Source: Mycolicibacterium stellerae (GTDB lineage Bacteria > Actinomycetota > Actinomycetes > Mycobacteriales > Mycobacteriaceae). Taken from it: 64,000 bases of DNA. This document shows positions 49,689 through 57,301 of the stretch, piece by piece. Below the pieces are notes generated by a model. That model worked only from the letters and a program-made list of their open reading frames with translations, searched no databases and was not told the origin of the DNA. A program made the position numbers and the translations under genes. Where the stretch lies: NCBI RefSeq assembly GCF_003719305.1, contig NZ_RARC01000012.1:1-64000 (forward strand), in the 5' to 3' direction. How positions within the stretch are numbered: the first letter of the stretch is position 1; every line of letters begins with the position of its first letter.

Positions 49689-51974
49689 ATGGTTTCTCGC
49701 GTCTTGTCGACATATCGACTCCAGATGCGCGGCGACGGTTTCACCTTCGCCGACGCCGAGGGCCTGCTGCCCTACCTCGACGATCTCGGAGTCTCGCACC
49801 TTTACCTGTCCCCGATCCTGACGGCGGTAGCCGGCTCAACCCACGGGTACGACGTGACCGATCCCACCACGGTGTCGGCCGAACTGGGCGGTGCCGAAGG
49901 GCTTGCCCGGCTGTCGGCGGCGGCACGGTCGCTCGGCATGGGGCTGATCGTCGATATCGTCCCCAACCACGTCGGCGTCGACAAGCCCGAGCAGAACAAG
50001 TGGTGGTGGGATGTTCTCAAACACGGCAACGAGTCGCCCTTCTCGTCATTTTTCGACATCGACTGGACGCTGGACGACGGCCGAATCGTGTTGCCGGTCT
50101 TGGGTTCCGATGGTGACGTCGACGACCTCGTAGTAGATGGGGACGTGCTGCGGCTTGGCGGCCTGGGCTATCCCATCGCGCCGGGCACCGGCTCAGGCAC
50201 CGGCCGCGAGGTGCACGATCGTCAGCACTACCGTCTCGTCGGCTGGCGCAGCGGGATATGCGGCTACCGACGGTTCTTCTCGATCACCTCGCTTGCCGGT
50301 CTGAGACAAGAGGACCGCGCGGTGTTCGACGCCACCCACGTCGAGGTGAAGCGGTGGTTCGACGAAGGTTTGGTCGACGGTGTTCGCATCGACCACCCGG
50401 ACGGATTGTCCGATCCGGCGGGATATCTGGGCTGGCTGCGGGAGATCACCGGGCCGCATGCGTGGATCGTCGTCGAGAAGATCCTGGCCGTCGACGAGCC
50501 GCTGGATCCGAGCCTGCCCGTGGCCGGCACGACCGGCTATGACGCCCTGCGCGAGATCGGCGGACTGTTCATCGATCCCTCAGGCCGTGGCCCGCTCACC
50601 GACCTCGTCGATTCGACCGGCTCCCCATACAGCGAAATGCCGGAGCTGGCGCAGTCACTCAAGGTCCGCGCCGTCACCGACACCCTTGCCAGCGAGCTGC
50701 GACGGCTCTGCCGTGCGGTCGCGGTCGAGACCGATATGAGCCATCCGGGTCTGGGCGACGCGGTCGCCGCCTTACTCAGCCGGATCCACGTGTACCGCTC
50801 GGACTACCGGAACCTGTCGTTGGTGCTGTCCACCGCGCTGGCCGAGACCGTGTCCACGCGTCCCGATCTGGCCGAGCCGCTTGCGATCGTCGCCGCTGCG
50901 GTCGGTGAGGGGGGCGAGGCGGCAGTCCGACTTCAGCAGCTGTGCGGGGCGGCGACCGCGAAGTCGATGGAGGATTGCCTGTTCTACCGCGACCCACGTC
51001 TGGTGTCGCTGAACGAAGTCGGCGGTGAGCCCGACCACTTCGGGGTGAGCCTCGCCGAGTTCCATCAGCGGGCGACGGTGCGCGCCGATATGTGGCCTCA
51101 GGCCATGACGGCGTTGACCACACACGACACCAAGCGCGGCGAAGACGTCCGCGCCCGGATCGGCGTGCTGTCACAGGTCCCGTCGCTGTGGGCGGAGTTC
51201 GTCGGCGCATGGGAACAACGCGTCGCGCCGCCGGACCCGATGACCGGGCTGTTTCTGTGGCAGAACATCTTCGGTGTCTGGCCTGTCGACGGCATCGTCA
51301 CCGACGACCTACGCCACCGCCTGCACGCATACGCGGACAAGGCGATTCGGGAAGCCGCCGTGCACACGACGTGGAACGACCCCGACGACGAATTCGAGCA
51401 CAAGGTGCATGCCTGGATCGACGAACTGCTCGACGGGCCACTGGCCACCGAGCTGACGACCGTACTTGCGCAGCTCGACAAGCACGCGCGCAGCGACAGC
51501 CTCGGTCAGAAGCTCATTCAGCTCACCGCACCCGGCGTACCGGACGTCTATCAGGGCACCGAGGTGTGGGAAGACAGCCTGGTCGATCCCGACAACCGAA
51601 GGCCGGTGGACTATCAAGTCCGGCGCGCAGCGCTGGAAGCCTCGAACGATCCCAAGATCCGCGTGGTGACTGCCGCGTTGCGCCTACGCCGCGAGAAGCC
51701 GGCTGTCTTCCTCGATGGTGGCTACCGGCCCCTGCTCGCCGAGGGCACGGCCGCCGGGCACGTTGCGGCCTTCGTTCGGGGGTCCGACGTGGTAACCGCG
51801 GCGACCCGGCACTCCGTCCAGCTCGCCGAAACAGGCTGGGGCGAAACGCTTTTACCCCTCCCCGCCGGAACATGGCTGGACCGCCTCGGCGGAGCCACGT
51901 TCAGTGGGCGGGTCTCCCCTGCCGATCTGTTCGCGGAGCTGCCCGTGGCGCTGCTGGAGCGTGTCGATGACTGA
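49689..51974 (+). CDS. treY: Maltooligosyl trehalose synthase
   Basis: 761 residues, GH13. It turns the reducing-end alpha-1,4 bond of maltodextrins into the alpha,alpha-1,1 bond of trehalose. Seen are STYRLQMRGDGFTF, LYLSPILTAVAGSTHGYDV, IVDIVPNHVGVD, the nucleophile in VDGVRIDHPDGL, and the acid/base Glu in WIVVEKIL, then TTHDTKRGEDVRARI. The ATG is 3 bp after the glgX stop, and the 3' end overlaps treZ by 8 bp, so TreY and TreZ should be made in fixed ratio. Confidence 0.94.
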   Translation: MVSRVLSTYRLQMRGDGFTFADAEGLLPYLDDLGVSHLYLSPILTAVAGSTHGYDVTDPTTVSAELGGAEGLARLSAAARSLGMGLIVDIVPNHVGVDKPEQNKWWWDVLKHGNESPFSSFFDIDWTLDDGRIVLPVLGSDGDVDDLVVDGDVLRLGGLGYPIAPGTGSGTGREVHDRQHYRLVGWRSGICGYRRFFSITSLAGLRQEDRAVFDATHVEVKRWFDEGLVDGVRIDHPDGLSDPAGYLGWLREITGPHAWIVVEKILAVDEPLDPSLPVAGTTGYDALREIGGLFIDPSGRGPLTDLVDSTGSPYSEMPELAQSLKVRAVTDTLASELRRLCRAVAVETDMSHPGLGDAVAALLSRIHVYRSDYRNLSLVLSTALAETVSTRPDLAEPLAIVAAAVGEGGEAAVRLQQLCGAATAKSMEDCLFYRDPRLVSLNEVGGEPDHFGVSLAEFHQRATVRADMWPQAMTALTTHDTKRGEDVRARIGVLSQVPSLWAEFVGAWEQRVAPPDPMTGLFLWQNIFGVWPVDGIVTDDLRHRLHAYADKAIREAAVHTTWNDPDDEFEHKVHAWIDELLDGPLATELTTVLAQLDKHARSDSLGQKLIQLTAPGVPDVYQGTEVWEDSLVDPDNRRPVDYQVRRAALEASNDPKIRVVTAALRLRREKPAVFLDGGYRPLLAEGTAAGHVAAFVRGSDVVTAATRHSVQLAETGWGETLLPLPAGTWLDRLGGATFSGRVSPADLFAELPVALLERVDD

Positions 51975-53697
51975 GTTCGCGGTATGGGCGCCACGGCCGG
52001 AGCGGGTACAACTCGACGTCGACGGCACGGTGTACCCGATGACCCGCGGCGACGACGAATGGTGGCGCGCAGACGTCGACGCCGCCCCCGATGCCCGATA
52101 CGGGTACCTGCTCGACGACGACCCGAAGGTGCTGCCGGACCCCAGGTCGGCGCGGCAGCCGGACGGCGTGCACGAGCGCTCGCAGCTGTGGCAGCCGACG
52201 CCTGATGCGTGGACCGACGCCGGCTGGGAGGGCCGCTCGATCGAAGGCGGCGCAATCTACGAACTACACATCGGCACATTCACCCCCGACGGCACCTTCG
52301 ACTCGGCCATCGAGAAGCTGGACTATCTGGTCGATCTCGGTATCGACTTCGTCGAGATCATGCCGGTCAACGCGTTCAGCGGCACGCATGGCTGGGGCTA
52401 CGACGGCGTGCTCTGGTACGCCGTACACGAGCCGTACGGCGGCCCCGACGGGTTGGTGCGGCTCATCGATGCCTGCCACAACCGCGGCGTCGGGGTGCTG
52501 ATCGATGCGGTCTTCAATCATCTCGGCCCGTCGGGGAACTATCTGCCGAAGTTCGGGCCGTACCTGTCCACCGGCAGCAACCCGTGGGGCGAGGGCATCA
52601 ATATCGCCGACGCCGACGCCGACGAGGTGCGGCGCTACATCATCGACTGCGCGCTGCGGTGGATGCGCGATTTTCACGCAGACGGCCTGCGGCTCGACGC
52701 CGTGCACGCACTGGTGGATACCACAGCGATCCACATACTCGAGGAGCTGGCGGGCGAAACCGAGACGTTGGCAGAGGAATTGGGCAGGCCACTGTCTCTG
52801 ATAGCCGAAAGCGACAAAAACGACCCGCGCCTGATCACCCCACGCGACCACGGCGGATACGGGATGACCGCGCAGTGGGACGACGACATCCATCACGCGA
52901 TTCATGCCGCGGTCTCGGGTGAACGGCAGGGCTACTACGGCGACTTCGGAACACTGCAGACGCTGGCGCAGACACTCAAGCACGGCTACTTTCACGCGGG
53001 CACGTATTCGTCCTTCAGGCACCGACGGCACGGCCGCCCATTGGATACCGCGACGATCCCGGCCACCCGGCTGCTCGCCTACACGCTCACGCATGATCAG
53101 GTCGGCAACCGCGCGGTCGGCGACCGGCCGTCACAGAACCTGACGTCGGGTCAGCTGGCGGTCAAGGCTGCTCTCGCTATCGGATCACCCTATACCGCAA
53201 TGCTTTTCATGGGCGAGGAGTGGGGCTCGACGAGCCCGTTCCAGTTCTTCAGCAGCCATCCCGAGCCCGAGTTGGCCAGGGCCACCGCCGAGGGGCGTAA
53301 GCGGGAGTTCGCCGAACACGGTTGGGACGCAGACGAAATCCCGGATCCGCAGGATCCCGAGACGTTTCTGCGATCGAAGCTGAAGTGGGACGAGATCGAC
53401 GATGGCGATCACGGCCGGCTACGGCGGGTCTATCGCGACCTCCTGGCGTTGCGACGGGACCAACCCGATATGGCCGATCCGTGGTTGGACCACATGTTGG
53501 TCGACTTCGACGAGGACCAACGGTGGATCGTCATGCGCCGTGGCTCGCTGGTGATCGCCTGCAACCTGAACGCAGACGCGGTGACGGTGCCGGTGACCGG
53601 CGAACTCGTCTTGGCGTGGGGCGAACCGACCGTCGAATCGCTAGGCACGCGGTTGGGCGGGCATTCCTTCGCGGTTCTGCGAAATGTCAAACGTTAA
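51967..53697 (+). CDS. treZ: Maltooligosyl trehalose trehalohydrolase
   Basis: 576 residues, GH13. It releases free trehalose from the TreY product. The N-terminal beta domain begins TEFAVWAPRPERVQLDVDG. Catalytic stretches are DGLRLDAVHAL (Asp) and LSLIAESDKND (Glu), with THDQVGNRA as the third acid. ATG 51967 overlaps the treY stop; the longer frame from 51904 lies inside treY. A hairpin with DnaA-box-like arms starts at its stop codon and may end the operon. Confidence 0.94.
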   Translation: MTEFAVWAPRPERVQLDVDGTVYPMTRGDDEWWRADVDAAPDARYGYLLDDDPKVLPDPRSARQPDGVHERSQLWQPTPDAWTDAGWEGRSIEGGAIYELHIGTFTPDGTFDSAIEKLDYLVDLGIDFVEIMPVNAFSGTHGWGYDGVLWYAVHEPYGGPDGLVRLIDACHNRGVGVLIDAVFNHLGPSGNYLPKFGPYLSTGSNPWGEGINIADADADEVRRYIIDCALRWMRDFHADGLRLDAVHALVDTTAIHILEELAGETETLAEELGRPLSLIAESDKNDPRLITPRDHGGYGMTAQWDDDIHHAIHAAVSGERQGYYGDFGTLQTLAQTLKHGYFHAGTYSSFRHRRHGRPLDTATIPATRLLAYTLTHDQVGNRAVGDRPSQNLTSGQLAVKAALAIGSPYTAMLFMGEEWGSTSPFQFFSSHPEPELARATAEGRKREFAEHGWDADEIPDPQDPETFLRSKLKWDEIDDGDHGRLRRVYRDLLALRRDQPDMADPWLDHMLVDFDEDQRWIVMRRGSLVIACNLNADAVTVPVTGELVLAWGEPTVESLGTRLGGHSFAVLRNVKR

Positions 53698-53723
53698 TCC
53701 ACAGTTTTAGCACCTGTGGATAA
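53695..53723. terminator. Hairpin after treZ with DnaA-box-like arms
   Basis: ATCCACAG (53697-53704) and CTGTGGAT (53714-53721) pair perfectly around a 9-base loop, starting at the treZ stop. The right arm extends to TGTGGATAA (53715-53723), the exact complement of the DnaA box TTATCCACA. The left arm, TAATCCACA (53695-53703), differs by one base. It could be a terminator, a DnaA site, or both. Confidence 0.5.
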
Positions 53724-53726
53724 CGG

Positions 53727-54248
53727 GTGGACGTTCCCGACTCACGTGCCGATGATCCATGGATGAGTCACGACGAACCGCTGGCGATTCCGCCCATCGA
53801 AACCGCAACCGATCCTGTGTACTCACCAGCTGACCTACGTCAACGCTGGCGTGCTCTGATGGGTCCACTGGGGTTCGGCCAACGATTCCTCTGGGTGGGG
53901 TTCATCGGACGTGACCGGCGCATGTTCAAGACCATGTCTCAAATTCCGCTGCCACCATCACCCAGACGGGATTACGTCGGAGATGTCTTTGTGCGCCTGC
54001 ACTGGATCCTCTACGAATTCGAACCCGGAACCACCCCAGCGCTCTTGCTTACCCGACCCGGCAGAGGGGGGATCTCGAAGATGGACCAGAACTGGACGAC
54101 GCTGCTGACGGAGGTTGCCGCCGCGCATAATGTTCCACTCGAGCCCATCTTTCGCGCTAACGACGAATCATTGGTGCACGTCAAGGCTGCAGCCCAAGTG
54201 GGACCGTGTGCTAGTTGGAGCGGATCAGTGCGGGAATCGCCGTCGTAG
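53727..54248 (+). CDS. Hypothetical protein
   Basis: 173 residues from a GTG; an ATG at 53763 would remove 12. I do not recognise the family. It looks like a soluble alpha/beta protein: PVYSPADLRQRWRALMGPLG, then FGQRFLWVGFIGRDRRMFK, DVFVRLHWILYEFEPGTTPA with LLLTRPGRGGISKMDQNW, and a helical TTLLTEVAAAHNVPL. Its base composition looks less GC-rich by eye than that of its neighbours, which suggests acquisition. The last 20 residues (from about VKAAAQVGPCAS) look unordered and may be a changed C-terminus. It converges on ilvA with a 3-bp gap. Confidence 0.5.
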   Translation: MDVPDSRADDPWMSHDEPLAIPPIETATDPVYSPADLRQRWRALMGPLGFGQRFLWVGFIGRDRRMFKTMSQIPLPPSPRRDYVGDVFVRLHWILYEFEPGTTPALLLTRPGRGGISKMDQNWTTLLTEVAAAHNVPLEPIFRANDESLVHVKAAAQVGPCASWSGSVRESPS

Positions 54249-54251
54249 CGA

Positions 54252-55535
54252 TTAGAGCAAATAGCGGTACGCGGGCGAGCCGGGTTCCAGCGTCTCGACG
54301 TGAATGTCGGACGCCTTCATCCGCTCGAGCAGGCCCTCGAGGTCTGCAGCGGAGCCGAGTTCGACGCCGACAAGCGCCTCGCCCGTCTCCCGGTTGTTGC
54401 GCTTGACGTACTCGAACAAGGTGATGTCGTCGCTCGGGCCGAGCACGGTGTCCAGGAACCGCCGCAACGCACCCGGCTCCTGCGGGAAGTCGACCAGGAA
54501 ATAGTGCTTGAGCCCGAGATGCACAAGCGACCGCTCGAGGATCTCGCCGTACCGCGACACATCGTTGTTGCCGCCCGAGATCAGGCACACCACAGTCGAT
54601 CCCGGTGCGATGTCGGCCTCCATCAACGCGGCCACCGACAGCGCTCCAGCTGGCTCGGCGATGATGCCCTCGTTCTGGTACAGGTCGAGCATGGCAGTGC
54701 AGACCGCGCCCTCGTCCACAGCTGTCAGCGACACCATGTCTCCCGCCGCGGCAAGGGTGGCATAGGTCAGGTCGCCCGCTCGATTGACCGCGGCGCCGTC
54801 GACGAACTGGTCGACGTGTTCGAGGGTGACGGGATGCCCCTCGGCGAGCGCGGCGATCATCGCTGCCGCACCAGCGGGCTCGACGCCCAGAATCGACGTG
54901 CGCGTGGCGCGTTCGGCGAGGTAGGTGGTGATGCCCGAGATGCAGCCTCCCCCACCGACCGGCACGATCACCAGGTCCGGCTCACCGTCGAGCTGCTCGA
55001 GAAGTTCGACGGCGATGGTGCCCTGCCCGGCGATCGTGCGGGGGTCGTCGTACGGCGGCACCAAGGTGGCACCGGTACGCGCCACATCGTCCAGCGCGGC
55101 GGCCGCCGCTTCGTCGTAGGTCTTCCCAACGGCGATCAACTCGATGAACTCGCGACCGTGGTAGCGGATGCGGTCGCGCTTCTGCTTCGGCGTCTTGGCG
55201 GGCACGTAGACCCGGCCGCGGATACCCATGGACCGGCATGCCATCGCGAAGCCCTGCGCGTGGTTGCCCGCCGACGAGCACACCACGCCCGCGGCGATCT
55301 CGTCGGCGGACAGCTGCCTGAGCAGGTTGTTGGCTCCCCGCAGCTTGTAGGAGCGAACCGCCTGAAGGTCTTCGCGCTTCAAGTACACCGACGCGCCGAT
55401 GGCCTCCGAGAGACGTTCGCTGAACTGCAGCGGGGTCCGCGTGACCACGTCCGAAATTCGCTGAGCGGCCGCATCGATGTCGGCCGCGGATACCGGCGGC
55501 AACGTACGGGCGTTCTGGCTCAGGTCAGCGGACAC
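54252..55535 (-). CDS. ilvA: Threonine dehydratase, biosynthetic
   Basis: 427 residues. A PLP enzyme making 2-oxobutanoate from threonine, the first step to isoleucine. The PLP lysine is Lys64 in RSYKLRGANN. SSAGNHAQGFA and the phosphate-binding PVGGGGCISG follow. After residue 335 comes a single ACT-like regulatory domain (HYFLVDFPQEPGALRRFLD), the shorter form, whereas E. coli IlvA has two. Isoleucine feedback is expected through it. The GTG start has no strong ribosome site. It corresponds to Rv1559. Confidence 0.94.
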   Translation of the reverse strand: MSADLSQNARTLPPVSAADIDAAAQRISDVVTRTPLQFSERLSEAIGASVYLKREDLQAVRSYKLRGANNLLRQLSADEIAAGVVCSSAGNHAQGFAMACRSMGIRGRVYVPAKTPKQKRDRIRYHGREFIELIAVGKTYDEAAAAALDDVARTGATLVPPYDDPRTIAGQGTIAVELLEQLDGEPDLVIVPVGGGGCISGITTYLAERATRTSILGVEPAGAAAMIAALAEGHPVTLEHVDQFVDGAAVNRAGDLTYATLAAAGDMVSLTAVDEGAVCTAMLDLYQNEGIIAEPAGALSVAALMEADIAPGSTVVCLISGGNNDVSRYGEILERSLVHLGLKHYFLVDFPQEPGALRRFLDTVLGPSDDITLFEYVKRNNRETGEALVGVELGSAADLEGLLERMKASDIHVETLEPGSPAYRYLL

Positions 55536-55604
55536 CGATCAATGGTGACATCTGCGGGTTTCCCCGCCAAAATCAGTTCTTGCCCACCGGAGGTGAGTGC
55601 GTTT

Positions 55605-56042
55605 TCAGCTCACCGGCGTCAGCACGAAGACCGGGATCTGTCGGTCGGTCTTCTTCTGGTATTCGGCGTAGTCGGGCCAGGCCTCGACCGCGCGCTCCCA
55701 CCAGGCCGCCTTCTCGTCGCCGAACACCTCGCGGGAGTCGTAGTCCCGGGTGGTCGGCCCGTCCTGCAGTTCGACGCGCGGGTTCTTCTTGATGTTGTGG
55801 TACCAGACCGGATGCTTGGGAGCTCCCCCCAGCGACGCCACCACCGCGTACTCACCGTTGTGCTCGACCCTCATCAGCGGAGTCTTTCGGACCTTTCCGC
55901 TCTTGGCGCCGATCGTGGTCAGCAGGATGACCGGCTTGCCCTTCAGCTCGGTGCCTTCCGTGCCGCCGGACTCGATGTACTTCTCGGCGTTCTCACGGGC
56001 CCAGTCGGACGTGCTTGGTTCATATTCTCCGGAAAGTGGCAT
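55605..56042 (-). CDS. Ddn-family (DUF385) F420-dependent nitroreductase-like protein, Rv1558-type
   Basis: 145 residues. The family core is complete: PVILLTTIGAKSGKVRKTPL, MRVEHNGEYAVVASLGGAP, KHPVWYHNIKKNPRVELQDG and WWERAVEAWPDYAEYQKKT. These proteins bind F420 and reduce quinones or nitro compounds; the natural substrate is unknown. It is more typical of Ddn than the paralogue at 30508-30918. The ATG is at 56042. It follows ilvA's promoter region on the same strand, as in M. tuberculosis. Confidence 0.87.
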   Translation of the reverse strand: MPLSGEYEPSTSDWARENAEKYIESGGTEGTELKGKPVILLTTIGAKSGKVRKTPLMRVEHNGEYAVVASLGGAPKHPVWYHNIKKNPRVELQDGPTTRDYDSREVFGDEKAAWWERAVEAWPDYAEYQKKTDRQIPVFVLTPVS

Positions 56043-56130
56043 GTGACCAGCTTAGGTCGATCGAGTGGCCGTCCGGCCTGATCCCACGTTTCGGTTGCCC
56101 GAAACTTCCCTTACGAGCTATCGTGAAGGT

Positions 56131-56325
56131 ATGACGGTGCGCGACGAAGTGCTGATCGCCGGGGTGCCGTGGCCGGTCTACAAGCTCGCCGCGCTCCTCG
56201 TCGGTGCTGTCGTGCTGATCGGGGTCGGCGTCGTCACCGCCAGCGCTGCGCCCGCCGTCCTCGCCGCCGCCGCCTCGGCCACGGCCGTATGGCTCGGCCT
56301 GCGGGTCGCTGCCTCGCGCCGCTAG
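56131..56325 (+). CDS. Small membrane protein, unknown
   Basis: 64 residues with two membrane helices (around 15-34 and 36-58) after a short VRDEVLIAGVPWPVYK lead, ending in LRVAASRR. I do not recognise a family. ATG 56131 is preceded by GTGAAGG, a good ribosome site, and TATCGT further upstream could be a -10. A frame open to 56065 is not used. It is divergent from the Ddn-like gene and followed by a hairpin. Confidence 0.6.
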   Translation: MTVRDEVLIAGVPWPVYKLAALLVGAVVLIGVGVVTASAAPAVLAAAASATAVWLGLRVAASRR

Positions 56326-56351
56326 CCTGCACTAGTCCCGCTTGGTGCAGG
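56326..56351. terminator. Hairpin between convergent small genes
   Basis: CCTGCAC (56326-56332) and GTGCAGG (56345-56351) pair perfectly over a 12-base loop, starting immediately after the stop of the small membrane protein gene and before the end of the converging hypothetical gene. Confidence 0.5.
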
Positions 56352-56385
56352 CCTACCCTTTGACTGAGCTGCGGGTATCGCGCAC

Positions 56386-56703
56386 CTAAGTCTTGGGTGT
56401 CGGGTATCCGGCGTGATCGATGAGCAGCTGGCGGCGATGGGAGTTGCTGATCTTGTACTGGAGCGATCGCAACAGCGGCAGCGCCTTCTCGTCGTCGATG
56501 TTGGTCTCGAATTCCGGCCCGGCACCGAGCAAATCGCTACCCCAGGAGATCTCCGTCAGCAGAAGCGCGCGCGCCCAATCCAGATCTGAAAGGGGTTCGG
56601 CGTCTTCAACGGCCGCTCGGAGCCGATAAACCATTGCGTTGAATTCGTCGATGGTCGCTGCGTCGAAGAGCGGCGCGAGTAAGGGCTTGCCGTCCTTCGA
56701 CAA
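56386..56703 (-). CDS. Hypothetical protein
   Basis: 105 residues from a TTG, the only usual start codon available. It looks helical and acidic: FDAATIDEFNAMVYRLRAAV, LSDLDWARALLLTEISWG, LPLLRSLQYKISNSHRRQLL. I do not recognise it. The frame stays open for about 36 more codons upstream, to a TGA near 56815, with protein-like residues (ESFDEWADHDRPQ) but no ATG, GTG or TTG there, so the 5' end may be damaged. Less GC-rich by eye than the neighbours. Confidence 0.5.
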   Translation of the reverse strand: MSKDGKPLLAPLFDAATIDEFNAMVYRLRAAVEDAEPLSDLDWARALLLTEISWGSDLLGAGPEFETNIDDEKALPLLRSLQYKISNSHRRQLLIDHAGYPTPKT

Positions 56704-56899
56704 CCCCGAGTACTCGTTGAGGCATGGGACATCAGGAATCGCTGGTCGTCGCTGAGGTCTATCGTGATCAGCCCACTCATCAAATGATTCTAACGCGTTG
56801 TGCTGGCAGGGTTTTCAGCCGGTTCGGCTCTACTTGTACGCCCGTGGCGAGTCGGGGTCGTCATCGCCGAGTACGGCCCGAGCCAACGGCTCAGCACCA
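56704..56899. other. 196-bp stretch without an assigned gene
   Basis: The longest gene-free stretch in the window. Part of it (about 56704-56812) is the start-less upstream extension of the preceding minus-strand hypothetical. I see no tRNA-like fold, no clear promoter and no repeat in the rest. Confidence 0.5.
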
Positions 56900-57301
56900 C
56901 TAGTCCTCCACCAGCTGACGCAGCCGGTCCAGATCTGCGGCCACCGTCGCCAGGTCGCGTTCGAACTCGTCGTCGGTCATGCCGGGACGCCGTCGCACGG
57001 TGAACACCACCTCGCAGCGGGGCTGTCCCTGCCCGGCGGGAATCACGCGCAGCGGGTTGTACACCGCCTCCCCCGACGGCATCCGCACCACGTGATCGAG
57101 CACCCCGAATTCGTTCGCGGGCGCGAACTCGACGATCACCTCGCCCATCGGCGAATCAGCGACCCAGCCGTCCGCCGTCTGTCGCAACGCGCTCTGCGCG
57201 AGCCCGGACGCCCACCGCGGCAGCTGCTCCGGGTCGGCGGCAATCGCGTATGCGACGTCGGGGGCGGCGTCAACCCAAACGCTCACGTGGCGGGAGATCA
57301 T
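56900..57301 (-). CDS. SRPBCC-family protein
   Basis: 133 residues. The START/polyketide-cyclase-like fold is suggested by HVSVWVDAAPDVAYAIAADP at the N-terminus, EQLPRWASGL, and the amphipathic C-terminal helix FERDLATVAADLDRLRQLV. Such proteins bind hydrophobic ligands; this one has no known ligand. The ATG overlaps the acyl-CoA synthetase stop by ATGA, so the two are translated from one mRNA and it may handle a product or substrate of that enzyme. Confidence 0.75.
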   Translation of the reverse strand: MISRHVSVWVDAAPDVAYAIAADPEQLPRWASGLAQSALRQTADGWVADSPMGEVIVEFAPANEFGVLDHVVRMPSGEAVYNPLRVIPAGQGQPRCEVVFTVRRRPGMTDDEFERDLATVAADLDRLRQLVED

